Origin: Aquipluma nitroreducens
GTDB taxonomy: Bacteria; Bacteroidota; Bacteroidia; Bacteroidales; Prolixibacteraceae
Assembly (NCBI RefSeq): GCF_009689585.1
Contig: NZ_AP018694.1
Coordinates: 744,001-808,000, forward strand
Reading direction: 5' to 3'
DNA length: 64,000 nucleotides
The notes beneath the pieces were generated by a model, which worked only from the letters and a program-made list of their open reading frames with translations, was not told where the DNA came from and ran no database searches. Of this stretch, positions 40,128-47,954 are shown piece by piece. The stretch's first letter is position 1. Every line of letters starts with the position of its first letter. The position numbers and the translations under genes were made by a program.

Positions 40128-40420
40128 TTATTCAAATTTAGCCACTTCGTGGCTGAAAAATTGTGAGCACAAGATTCACCGAAATCCTGATAAAACCAAC
40201 TAACCGATAGTTCCGTTTTTTAATCGATTTCCCTGAGTATTCGATATGCAATCGGATATTCATAAAAAAAATATGTAGCACGAACAATCTAATTTTGTTA
40301 TTTTTTTTGTAAATTAGCTCTAACCGTTTTCTTTCTGCATCAGTACATTACATTCAGGATGATACTTCGGTTAGGAACAGTACAAAACCAATTTTAGTAA
40401 CAGCAAATAAAAGTATAAAA

Positions 40421-40609
40421 GCATCGTCCCGGTCGTGGAGAAGCTTCCTCCGAATATTTCAGCATCATCCCGAAACGGAAGAGGATTCCTCTGAATATTT
40501 CAGCATCACCCCGAGGCGGGAGAAGCTTCCTCCGAATATTTCAGCATAATCCCGGTTGGGGAGAAGCTTCCTCCGAATATTTCAGCATCATCCCGCGGCG
40601 GGAGAGCTT
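40421..40609. repeat. Tandem array, 41-bp period, about 4.6 copies
   Basis: GCATC/GCATA recurs at 40421, 40462, 40503, 40544 and 40585, exactly 41 bp apart. The unit reads approximately GAAGCTTCCTCCGAATATTT then CAGCATCATCCCG with a variable G-rich part. The period is not a multiple of three and no frame runs through it. It ends about 65 bp before the DUF6261-like gene, so it may affect that gene's transcription. Confidence 0.9.
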
Positions 40610-40675
40610 GTTTCAAAACATAGAAGTTACAAACCAATGAAAACGAACAAAAAGCAAATTCAAATATTCTGATTC

Positions 40676-41446
40676 ATGTTTAACCATTTAAAAACTAAAT
40701 TTATGCAATTACAAGAAATGACAATTGTACATTTAACTGGTCTGACGATTGAAGATCTGTTTTCGCTAAACAAATCAACTGTTGAGTCTGCGACCCCTGT
40801 AAAAGAAAGTATTGGCAAATTACCCAAAGCAATCCTTGCCCAACTAGAAACCAACAACAACGCCATGGGTGTTCAAATGAACAAGTCGTTGAAAAATGCG
40901 CTGACCCCTCAAGTTATTGAAATGAGGGCCGAGCGCGAAGATCGGTTTGCTGAAGTTAAACGCAACGTGACCACCGCATTAAAAGGTCGCGATCCGGAAA
41001 AGAAAGCAGCAGCAGAAAATATAGAATCTTTTCTGCGTCCGTACTAGAATTTCAAAGATAGAGCCATGAATACCCAGACAGGAGTTATGAACGAGCTGTT
41101 TAGTAAGTTCAACGCGAGCGAGCCATTAAAAGCACAGGCCGCTACCCTTGGAATTACCGATATGATGACCGGGCTGGAAACTGTAAATGTAGCATTTGGT
41201 GTGTTGTACCAAACCCGCAACGAGCACGAAGCTGCCACCAATGGCCCATCGGCCAGCAGTTTGCGACGCGATGCACAAACCAGTTACGAACAGTTTTGCC
41301 TGGCCATAGAGCAAGCGGTGAACTACACGCCTACCGATATTTATACCGCCCTGTTTAAACAAATGGACGAACTGCGCAAAACCTACGCCCGTTTGGCCAC
41401 CACAAAAGCCAAAGAACCCGAAGCCAATCAAGCTGCAAGCGAATAA
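40676..41446 (+). pseudogene. DUF6261-family-like protein, interrupted by an in-frame TAG
   Basis: Two frames (40676-41047 and 41066-41446) are in the same phase, separated by TAG at 41045-41047 and six sense codons. Read through, they give one protein of about 256 residues with the layout I recall for the Bacteroidota DUF6261 family: alpha-helical, with ESFLRPY*NFKDRAMNTQTG at the break. The family commonly has Trp after Pro-Tyr, so TGG to TAG is likely. Alternatively two separate proteins of 123 and 126 residues are made, the second from ATG 41066 with weak translation signals. Function is unknown. No signal peptide is seen. Confidence 0.65.
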
Positions 41447-41464
41447 TCGGGCAAATCGGTGTTG

Positions 41465-41502
41465 ACTGATCCGGTGCCCCTGAGGTCATCGGATCAGTTT
41501 CT
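41465..41502 (+). terminator. Intrinsic terminator after the DUF6261-like gene
   Basis: ACTGATCCG (41465-41473) and CGGATCAGT (41490-41498) form a 9-bp stem followed by TTCTTTG, 19 bp after the stop codon. It also marks the end of the host unit before the cassette-like region. Confidence 0.75.
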
Positions 41503-41680
41503 TTGCATACGACCAATGAAATGAAAAATTATCATAAAAAAGAGACCAATCGTTTTTGAATATAAGCATAACCCATTACTTTTAACACAACATAAAAATC
41601 AAACACTTATAACAGTATATAGCGAATTCAGAATTATAGAACAATCAAAAAAAGTACTATAAACCTGCCGCTAATTATTA

Positions 41681-41694
41681 GTTGGCAGCAAGGC
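41681..41694. other. Left boundary of the integron-like cassette region (R'-like box)
   Basis: GTTGGCAGCAAGGC matches, with one mismatch, the reverse complement of GCCCTGCTGCCAAC at 43498-43511. The pair flanks exactly one gene. In integron cassettes the first bases of a cassette are complementary to the start of its own attC site, which is the relation seen here. No attC-like site lies upstream, so this would be the entry point. Confidence 0.55.
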
Positions 41695-41708
41695 TAGACA
41701 CACACACG

Positions 41709-43496
41709 ATGAAACAAATTTGCATAATATTGATAATTCTTACGATTTTAACATCTTGCTATACGCAGAGTGAAAAATCAAATAATAGAAGAAACTCGAT
41801 TTCATACGAAAGAATCAGTGATGATAATTCGTGGGGATTTATAGATAATTATGGTGATACAATAATACCGCTCGGAAAATATAAATTTCTTAACCCGATT
41901 GATGAAGAAGGAATGATTTTCGCTCAATTAGAAGAGAAATGTGGCTATATCGACATAAAACAAAATATTCTAATCCCATTTGAGTATGATGACCTTAGCG
42001 TATTTTCTGAAGATTTAGCACCAGCCAAGAAAAATGGGAAATACGGTTTTATTGACAGAAAAGGTGAAGTAATAATTCCATTTCAATATGATGAAGAAAG
42101 GTATTTCTATAAATCAGGCTTATCTGAGGCTTCAAAAGCTGGCAAATGGGGCTTTATCAACAAAAAAGGAGAACAAGTGGTTCCTATTCAGTATTCACAA
42201 GTAGATTGTCATAAAATGGAAACTGAATTTATTTTTGCCTTTGATAAAAACAAATGGGCGATTTTTAATAATAAAGGAAAGCAACTTACGGACTTCATTT
42301 ATGACGAAATTTATGGTACCTCAAATAATTTTGATTATTTCAATGAGAAATATCTGTTTAATGGTCTTCTTTTAGTTCGAAAAGGTGATCAGTATCGGTA
42401 TCTAAATCGCAATTTACAAATTGTAGCGGATTTTGGTTATTTCACAAAAGCTGAACCTATTACAGAATATGGTTTTGCCATCGTAAAAAAAGAGAATTAT
42501 TATGGCATAATAGATTCTATGGGGAAAATTGTAATTCCTTGCGAGTATTCATTAATTGAGCACCCAAGAGGGCCATATCAAGGATTTTATGATGAGTTTT
42601 ATGCCAAAAAGGACGGTAGATACGGCATCCTAAACGAAAAGAGTGAGTTTATTTCTGACATAAGTTATGATTCATTTGAAAGAGATTATTGCAGGTTAAA
42701 GGATAGTATACAGGCAGTATTTATTGCTAAAAAAGGTAATCGATTTGGAGTAATTAACAAGGTTGGGAAAGTAACACTTCCCGTCGAATTTGAAGAAATC
42801 AACTTATTCGAAGGGAACAGCTTTACGATTGCTAAAAGGGGTGGTTTATATGGCTTAATAAATAGTAATGGAGATATTAAATTGCCCTTTGAATACAAAA
42901 ACATTATCTCTAACAAAGATTGGGATTATATTATTTTACAAAAAGACAAATTTTATGGGGTAATTGACAAGCAAAGTTTAAAGGAAATATTTCCAATGGA
43001 GTATGAAGAAATAGAACAATGTTTTTATGACGAAAACAACTTTATTGCAAAAAAGAACAGTCGTTATGGAATAATTACAAGGACAAAGAAAATTATCATT
43101 CCATTCGAATATGATAAAATTTCAAATTGGGTTGAATATGGCCCCAAAGAGCATTTTGTGATCAAAGATGGAAAAGAAGGATTAATAAGCAGGGAAGGAA
43201 AAATTGTAATTCCAACTGTATATGATAAAATCTTTGTTGACAATGATATTTTAATAAAAGTTCGGAAAAATGGCGTTTATGGCACCATTAATTGGAAAAA
43301 TGAGATTGTTCATCCAATTCAATATGAACAGATTCTGTGGGAATGGCCATATTTGACAGATAGAGCATTAGACACGGTATACGTAGAGAAATCGGGCAAA
43401 TATTTTGCAACGGACATCACTGGAAAAGTTATTATTGAATCTATTTCAAATAAATTGATTAATGACAAATTTGGATATAAATTGAGAAAGAACTAA
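41709..43496 (+). CDS. WG-repeat-containing lipoprotein (cassette gene)
   Basis: A 595-residue protein. ATG at 41709 gives a lipoprotein signal MKQICIILIILTILTSCYTQ. The frame from TTG 41682 would begin inside the cassette boundary and is rejected. The mature part is a series of about a dozen WG repeats (patterns such as WGFIDNYGDTIIPL, YGFIDRKGEVIIPFQYDE, WGFINKKGEQVVPIQYS, YGLINSNGDIKLPFEYKN), each a small beta unit. The family probably mediates binding at the cell surface. Codon use is AT-rich, unlike the neighbouring host genes, consistent with transfer. It sits alone between the boundary box at 41681 and the attC-like site at 43498. Confidence 0.88.
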   Translation: MKQICIILIILTILTSCYTQSEKSNNRRNSISYERISDDNSWGFIDNYGDTIIPLGKYKFLNPIDEEGMIFAQLEEKCGYIDIKQNILIPFEYDDLSVFSEDLAPAKKNGKYGFIDRKGEVIIPFQYDEERYFYKSGLSEASKAGKWGFINKKGEQVVPIQYSQVDCHKMETEFIFAFDKNKWAIFNNKGKQLTDFIYDEIYGTSNNFDYFNEKYLFNGLLLVRKGDQYRYLNRNLQIVADFGYFTKAEPITEYGFAIVKKENYYGIIDSMGKIVIPCEYSLIEHPRGPYQGFYDEFYAKKDGRYGILNEKSEFISDISYDSFERDYCRLKDSIQAVFIAKKGNRFGVINKVGKVTLPVEFEEINLFEGNSFTIAKRGGLYGLINSNGDIKLPFEYKNIISNKDWDYIILQKDKFYGVIDKQSLKEIFPMEYEEIEQCFYDENNFIAKKNSRYGIITRTKKIIIPFEYDKISNWVEYGPKEHFVIKDGKEGLISREGKIVIPTVYDKIFVDNDILIKVRKNGVYGTINWKNEIVHPIQYEQILWEWPYLTDRALDTVYVEKSGKYFATDITGKVIIESISNKLINDKFGYKLRKN

Positions 43497-43497
43497 A

Positions 43498-43636
43498 GCC
43501 CTGCTGCCAACTTCAGCTACCCTCAAGTGCGGCAGCGGTGGTTTTCGGTGGGCATCTTTCCGCCCAAACTGCTTTTCGGCTTGACAGGAAATCGCCCGCA
43601 ATCCGCCCCTGCGTGTAGCTTCCTACGTTATAGGGC
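43498..43636 (+). other. attC-like recombination site 1 after the WG-repeat gene
   Basis: A 139-bp site. It starts GCCCTGCTGCCAAC (complementary to the left boundary at 41681) and ends GTTATAGGGC (complementary to the start of site 2). The interior contains TCAAG...CTTGA inner boxes, GGTGGTTTTCGGTGGGCATC and a GGGC...GCCC hairpin. About 80 bases are nearly identical to site 2. Overall layout, size and outer box complementarity match integron attC sites, and part of the core (GCGGTGGTTTTCGG) resembles the Vibrio repeat. Confidence 0.6.
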
Positions 43637-43692
43637 ATTTGATTTGCATCGCAATTTTGAGAGAACTGAGATAAATTGAAAGAAAATTTAAA

Positions 43693-44247
43693 ATGAATTT
43701 TGAGGCAATTTTAATATCACTATTAGTTATCTATCTTACCGTGACAATTATAGAATTGACTGGTCTTCATCGATTTAATCTGCGGTACTTTGACTATGGT
43801 TTTAAAATTTATAAAAGAGAGATTTCTCATCATTTCAGTAACTGGACAAATTTGGATGGAATATATTCGGAAAAAGAAGGAAATTATGTGTTTTTACCCG
43901 ATTTGAGAATGGGATATTTTGTGTCGAGATTTATAGTATTTAGGAATCTAAACTTCTTTGTTTTCTATCGTGGCGTTCCATTGACAATTTTTGGAAAGTT
44001 TTTAGAGAGTGAAAATAGTCTTGAGATAACTTACTTTATTTCATATCGGTTAGTTTTTTTAATTTCTATTTGGCTCATCGGTTGGACAGTTCTTCCCATT
44101 TTGACAGGTAGTTTACTTTCAATTGGAATCGGCATTGCGGGAATCTTATTTACGTCTTTAATGCTTTATTTAGTTTATACATTTCAACAAGGGAAGATGC
44201 TTATTATATCTGACGAGATAGAGAAAATTTTAAAAGTAAGAAAATGA
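43693..44247 (+). CDS. Hypothetical membrane protein (cassette gene)
   Basis: A 184-residue protein I do not recognise. It has an N-terminal membrane helix (AILISLLVIYLTVTIIELTG), a polar middle (about 25-110) and a C-terminal hydrophobic hairpin (LVFLISIWLIGWTVLPILTG and IGIAGILFTSLMLYLVY). Base composition is AT-rich. It is the only gene between attC-like sites 1 and 2, starting 56 bp after the first and ending 4 bp before the second. Such orphan membrane proteins are common in cassettes. No function is proposed. Confidence 0.78.
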   Translation: MNFEAILISLLVIYLTVTIIELTGLHRFNLRYFDYGFKIYKREISHHFSNWTNLDGIYSEKEGNYVFLPDLRMGYFVSRFIVFRNLNFFVFYRGVPLTIFGKFLESENSLEITYFISYRLVFLISIWLIGWTVLPILTGSLLSIGIGIAGILFTSLMLYLVYTFQQGKMLIISDEIEKILKVRK

Positions 44248-44251
44248 AAAC

Positions 44252-44407
44252 GCCCTATAACATCAGCTACCCGTCAAGTGCGGTAGCAGTGGTTTTCGGT
44301 GGGCATCTTTTCGCCCGGGCTGCTTTTCGGCTTGACAGGAATTGAAAATCGGCGAAGCTAAATCGCCTGCAATCTGCCTCTGCGTATGGCTTCCTGCGGT
44401 GAGAGGA
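44252..44407 (+). other. attC-like recombination site 2
   Basis: A 156-bp site starting GCCCTATAAC (complementary to GTTATAGGGC at 43627) and ending GCTTCCTGCGGTGAGAGG. It repeats the core of site 1 (GTCAAGTGCGG, GTGGTTTTCGGTGGGCATC, TGCTTTTCGGCTTGACAGGA) with about 20 extra bases in the right half. Its final box is CGGTGAG rather than CGTTA, so the right-hand recombination point looks altered. An apparent start codon for the next gene at 44386 lies inside this site and is rejected. Confidence 0.6.
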
Positions 44408-44469
44408 AAGCCATGAACCCTCAGCATATGCAACATTTATTTGTGACTATCGTCTTTGGAATAAAGTCA

Positions 44470-45534
44470 ATGAAAATGAAAATACACTCAAAAAAAGTTA
44501 TTCTATTCGTCACAGGTATGTTAACGCTCTTCGCAATTCTACCGGCATTTTCAACAAAACCCTTTCCAATTTCGAGCAATGATTCCATTTTAAATTGGAT
44601 GAAAAATGAAAATGTACCCACAGTTGGTATCTGTATTATTGAAGATGCAAAAATTCAGCAGATAAAAATGATCGGAAATATTGAGTATCATTCTCCTGCA
44701 CCCGAAAACACACTATTCAACATAGCATCCTTGACCAAGCCCTTAATATCCATGACAACACTAAAATTGGTTAGCGATGGACAATGGCAACTGGATGAAC
44801 CCCTGTGCCATTACTGGACTGACCCCGATGTTGTAAACGATACTTTAAATAGAAAACTAACAACCCGTCATGTACTTAGTCACCAATCGGGCTTACCTAA
44901 TTGGAGAGGTCACGAACCTAATGGGAAATTATCATTTGCATTTGAACCAGGTACGCAATGGAAGTATTCTGGTGAAGGTTTCGAATACCTTCGGAAAGCT
45001 TTAGAGGTTAAATTCAATACTCCAATTGAAAGATTAGTTGATTCCTTACTATTTAAACCGTTAGGCATGAATAATACACGATTTTATTGGGATAATACTG
45101 TGGATTCAACCCTCTATGCGGATAGATATGATACAGAGGGGAAACTTTATGCAAAGGAAAAGTGGTATTCGGCAAATGCTTCAAACTTAGTTCTGACAAC
45201 AGTTGAAGATTATGGGAAATTTGTCATCGCAATACTGAAAGGAAACTATCTGTCTCCTGAAGTACAAAATGAAATGATTCAAAAACAAGCTTTGTTAAAT
45301 AACGGGAATGAGGTTGGGTTAGGTTGGTTTTTGATAAAAAATTTGTCGAATGGAGGTTATGCATTGTATCATTCTGGCAGTAACCGTGGGCAAAACACCA
45401 AAATATTCCTTTTACCAAAGTCAAAAAAAGGAATAATAATATTTACAAATGGTGAAAATGGGAATAAAGTATGTGAGAAAATTATTTCTGAATATTTTGA
45501 CTCTGGAAAAGAAATTCTAAACCGCATTAAATAA
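44470..45534 (+). CDS. Serine hydrolase, class C beta-lactamase-like
   Basis: A 354-residue exported protein from ATG 44470 (MKMKIHSKKVILFVTGML signal); the earlier in-frame ATG at 44386 lies in the attC-like site and would add an unlikely leader. The nucleophile motif is NIASLTKPL (Ser-x-x-Lys). QWKYSGEGFEYL has Gly where Asn of the YxN motif is common, and the third motif is YHSGSNRG. These are features of class C beta-lactamase/D-aminopeptidase/esterase proteins. It may be a third cassette gene. Its stop TAA at 45532 is formed by the terminal repeat of a MITE copy, so the original 3' end may be lost. Confidence 0.88.
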   Translation: MKMKIHSKKVILFVTGMLTLFAILPAFSTKPFPISSNDSILNWMKNENVPTVGICIIEDAKIQQIKMIGNIEYHSPAPENTLFNIASLTKPLISMTTLKLVSDGQWQLDEPLCHYWTDPDVVNDTLNRKLTTRHVLSHQSGLPNWRGHEPNGKLSFAFEPGTQWKYSGEGFEYLRKALEVKFNTPIERLVDSLLFKPLGMNNTRFYWDNTVDSTLYADRYDTEGKLYAKEKWYSANASNLVLTTVEDYGKFVIAILKGNYLSPEVQNEMIQKQALLNNGNEVGLGWFLIKNLSNGGYALYHSGSNRGQNTKIFLLPKSKKGIIIFTNGENGNKVCEKIISEYFDSGKEILNRIK

Positions 45535-45703
45535 GTAATAGGAACTATTTATTGTCGTATTTTAAAAAGTACTCACCCCAACGTCCGCAAGCGGACGTTC
45601 TGCCCCTCTCTCGCGAGAGAGGGGAAAAGCATCGCAGATGCGCGGGGTGAGTCGGGATAAAAGCATGAATTCAAATGCGACATTATTTCATTCCCATTAC
45701 TTA
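45532..45703. mobile_element. MITE-like element, copy 2, fused to the end of the serine hydrolase gene
   Basis: Terminal inverted repeats TAAGTAATAGGAA (45532-45544) and TTCCCATTACTTA (45691-45703) bound a 172-bp element. Shared with copy 1 are TTTATTGTCGTATTTT, ACTCACCCCAA, the palindrome CCCCTCTCTCGCGAGAGAGG and GGGGTGAGTCG. A second small hairpin, ACGTCCGCAAGCGGACGT, replaces the copy 1 equivalent. The first three bases serve as the stop codon of the upstream gene. Confidence 0.7.
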
Positions 45704-45979
45704 ATACTGGCCAAACTAAAGATTTATCCAGGCAGATTACGAATTAAATCTAAAGAAACTGTTTAAAATTTGGAATGGCACATAAAAATCAAAAATTTAC
45801 CCCGCTCCTGAAGGGTGATTTTTGATTTTTCGAACTCCCTTCAGGGTTTGGGGTGAACCGAATTTACAAAACCAATATTGAACCCGGTGAACCAATTATC
45901 ACCTCGCGATGTTCATCAAAACAGACTGTTAACCAATAAACAACACAGTCGTATAAATCGAAACCTAAATTCTATATCT
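45704..45979. repeat. Intergenic gap with interleaved inverted repeats
   Basis: AAAAATCAAAAAT (45784-45796) pairs with ATTTTTGATTTTT (45818-45830), and CCTGAAGGG (45807-45815) with CCCTTCAGG (45837-45845). The two pairs are interleaved, as at 35524-35591. No gene is seen. The promoter of the following lipoprotein gene should lie at the right end. Confidence 0.5.
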
Positions 45980-46423
45980 ATGAAAACAATCAGAATCCCG
46001 TTTAATTTCAAGACAATTGCTTTCATCTTCGGAATGTTTGCTGTTGTCGCCTGTGCAACGATCTCGAACTTCGATCAGCAAGCCTACGTTTACACCACTT
46101 CGGTTAAAGTTGATGCTTTAAACGTAATGGAATTGGCAACCACTGACTTTGCCACTCATTCAAAAGAAGTGAAAGAGCTTCAGACTCAGCTTCAGAAGAT
46201 ATACGAATACGAAAAGAACAGGCCAAAGAATGAAATCACGCTGAAACAGTGGGATATTCTTCTAAATCCGGAAGGCCATTTGTTGGGCGGATTCCTCAAA
46301 AGATGGGAAACTCAAAAGACATTAAACAAAACATTCGTCACCGAGGCCAAAAAACTGGTCGATAAAGCTTTTGATCAGATTGCAGGACTGGAAAGCAAAA
46401 AAATAAAAGCTTCTGACATTTAA
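45980..46423 (+). CDS. Hypothetical lipoprotein, 147 aa
   Basis: Unrecognised protein. The ATG at 45980 gives a clear lipoprotein signal (IAFIFGMFAVVACATISNFD); the frame open from 45878 would add 34 residues without export features. The mature part is helical and charged, with a short coiled-coil-like stretch (KEVKELQTQLQKIYEYEKNR). It precedes the 109-residue gene by 19 bp and probably forms a two-gene unit with it. Confidence 0.72.
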   Translation: MKTIRIPFNFKTIAFIFGMFAVVACATISNFDQQAYVYTTSVKVDALNVMELATTDFATHSKEVKELQTQLQKIYEYEKNRPKNEITLKQWDILLNPEGHLLGGFLKRWETQKTLNKTFVTEAKKLVDKAFDQIAGLESKKIKASDI

Positions 46424-46442
46424 CTCTTAAAACAACGACACT

Positions 46443-46772
46443 ATGGCAACTTTCGATTTTAAAACCTTATTTGAACAGCTAAAAAAAGAAGTAAGCAATT
46501 TGGCAATCACTTCAGTCGGACAATTTAAGAAGGAGGCAGAAACTGACGCACAGAACCTGCTTGAAAATTTAAAGCAAAACCTTCAGGCCTGGACTGTCCA
46601 GTTGGCCTCAGGTGAAATGACCAGCGATGATTTTGAATTCCTGGTAATGGGACAAAAAGAGTTAATCGAGATGAATATTCTGAAGCAAAAAGGCATGGCT
46701 TTGATCGATTTGGACAAGCTAAAAATTAGCCTGATCAACCAGATTATAAAAACAACATTATCAGTAATTTAA
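46443..46772 (+). CDS. Hypothetical protein, 109 aa
   Basis: Unrecognised small protein, mostly alpha-helical by composition (TLFEQLKKEVSNLAITSVGQ, DAQNLLENLKQNLQAW), with no signal or membrane segment until a weakly hydrophobic end (ISLINQIIKTTLSVI). It starts with ATG after an A-rich leader, 19 bp after the lipoprotein. A role linked to the lipoprotein is inferred from gene order only. Confidence 0.7.
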   Translation: MATFDFKTLFEQLKKEVSNLAITSVGQFKKEAETDAQNLLENLKQNLQAWTVQLASGEMTSDDFEFLVMGQKELIEMNILKQKGMALIDLDKLKISLINQIIKTTLSVI

Positions 46773-46908
46773 AACATGGAATGATAGCGATGCGATCTGT
46801 TGTGTCTATACAACGAAACCGATTCTTCTTGTTCTGACCATCAGCTATTTATGCATTTTAAATGAATGTCCCCCCAAATAGTAATTGATCAAATTTTCAC
46901 GCAAAAAG

Positions 46909-46943
46909 AAAGAGCAACATCACCCAAGGGTAAAGTTGCTCTT
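46909..46943 (-). terminator. Intrinsic terminator of the second isomerase-like gene
   Basis: AAGAGCAAC (46910-46918 region, read on plus as AAAGAGCAAC) pairs with GTTGCTCTT (46935-46943). On the minus strand the stem is followed by TCTTTTTGC, and it lies 25 bp downstream of the stop at 46968. Confidence 0.8.
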
Positions 46944-46967
46944 CTTGCTTATCTTAAAATCGTCAGC

Positions 46968-47840
46968 TTATTTCACATATTCTGCATTTTGCAAAAAATC
47001 AAGCGATTGTTTTACACCGTCGATTGGATTTGAATTGAATTCTTCCACTTCAACAACAATTTTTTTCATACCTGCTTTTTCAGCATTCGCAAAGATTGGT
47101 TTGAAATCCATAACTGCATCGGCACCGCCCAATTCACGTTTGTCTTTCACGTGCCACAATTCGAAACGGCCAGGATATGCGTTGAAATAGTCAACCGGAT
47201 TTTTACCGCCTTCGGTAATCCAATACAAATCCATTTCGAACATCACTTTAGCAGGATCGGTATTTTTCAACATGAAATCGTAGATTGTTTCTCCGTCCAC
47301 ATCTTTAAATTCGCCTGAGTGATTGTGGTAACCGAAACGGATTCCGGCAGCATTACATTTTTCACCAATAGCATTGAAATAATCGCAATAACGTTTGGTT
47401 CCGGCAATGCTTTCGTAACCAACTTTATCCATAAATGGCTGAACAATGTATTTTACTCCGGCAGCTTTGTGAGCGGCAATACAAGTATCCCACCATTCCA
47501 TTGAAGCAGCCCAACCTGCAGAGTCAGGAACGGCTTGTCCACAATGTGAAGAAAAGAAATTCGTACCATTGGCATCGCACAATGCTTTAAACTCGGCAGG
47601 CTCCATGCCATAGAATTTACCATCACTGTATCCGGCAGCTTCAACCAGTTTGTAACCCATGGCGCCAACTTTCTCAACAGTACCTTTGGGATCCGATTTC
47701 ATGCTATCGCGAACAGAATACAATTGAAGGCCTACTTCTTTCGCTGGTTTTGGAGGCGTACACGAAGAGAAACCTCCGGCAATAAAAACAGCCAAAGCAA
47801 TAAAAGTCAATGATTTTTTTACGTTCAATTTTAAACTCAT
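46968..47840 (-). CDS. Sugar phosphate isomerase/epimerase-like lipoprotein
   Basis: A 290-residue exported protein. The ATG at 47840 gives MSLKLNVKKSLTFIALAVFI with lipobox GGFSSCTPP; the longer frame from 47891 is unlikely. The TIM-barrel motifs are VGLQLYSVRDSMKSDPKGTV, FFSSHCGQ, RFGYHNHSGEFKD, MFEMDLYWITEGGKNPVDY and LWHVKDKRELGG. It is a paralogue of the protein at 38287-39198 with the same motif order, but is lipid-anchored rather than Tat-like. Such proteins may process 3-keto or other oxidised sugars at the cell envelope. The substrate is unknown. Confidence 0.91.
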   Translation of the reverse strand: MSLKLNVKKSLTFIALAVFIAGGFSSCTPPKPAKEVGLQLYSVRDSMKSDPKGTVEKVGAMGYKLVEAAGYSDGKFYGMEPAEFKALCDANGTNFFSSHCGQAVPDSAGWAASMEWWDTCIAAHKAAGVKYIVQPFMDKVGYESIAGTKRYCDYFNAIGEKCNAAGIRFGYHNHSGEFKDVDGETIYDFMLKNTDPAKVMFEMDLYWITEGGKNPVDYFNAYPGRFELWHVKDKRELGGADAVMDFKPIFANAEKAGMKKIVVEVEEFNSNPIDGVKQSLDFLQNAEYVK

Positions 47841-47954
47841 AATGAAATTTTTAGTTGATTTAGAAAATTTGTCATTTCCAGACATCAACAAAAATAGCTT
47901 CTTAAAAGCAAAACTGAAACAAATTTCAGGTTTTTGTTCCCCAACCGATTTATT

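Larger units (their letters stand above)
39199..40675. other. Long non-coding, repeat-rich gap
   Basis: About 1.5 kb with no credible gene. It holds a MITE-like element (39354-39514), short hairpins such as CCCCATCCGGGG near 39630 and CCACCGGTTGTAACCGGTGG (39828-39847), a 23-bp-stem hairpin (39863-39920), an element with terminal inverted repeats (39936-40127) and a 41-bp tandem array (40421-40609). The stretch between 40130 and 40420 shows nothing I can assign. Confidence 0.8.

Noticed and set aside
40421-40609. CRISPR array
   Set aside because: The repeats are contiguous with no unique spacers, and no cas gene is present.
44386-44469. Upstream start for the serine hydrolase at 44386
   Set aside because: It lies inside attC-like site 2 and would put 28 non-signal residues before a good signal peptide beginning at 44470.
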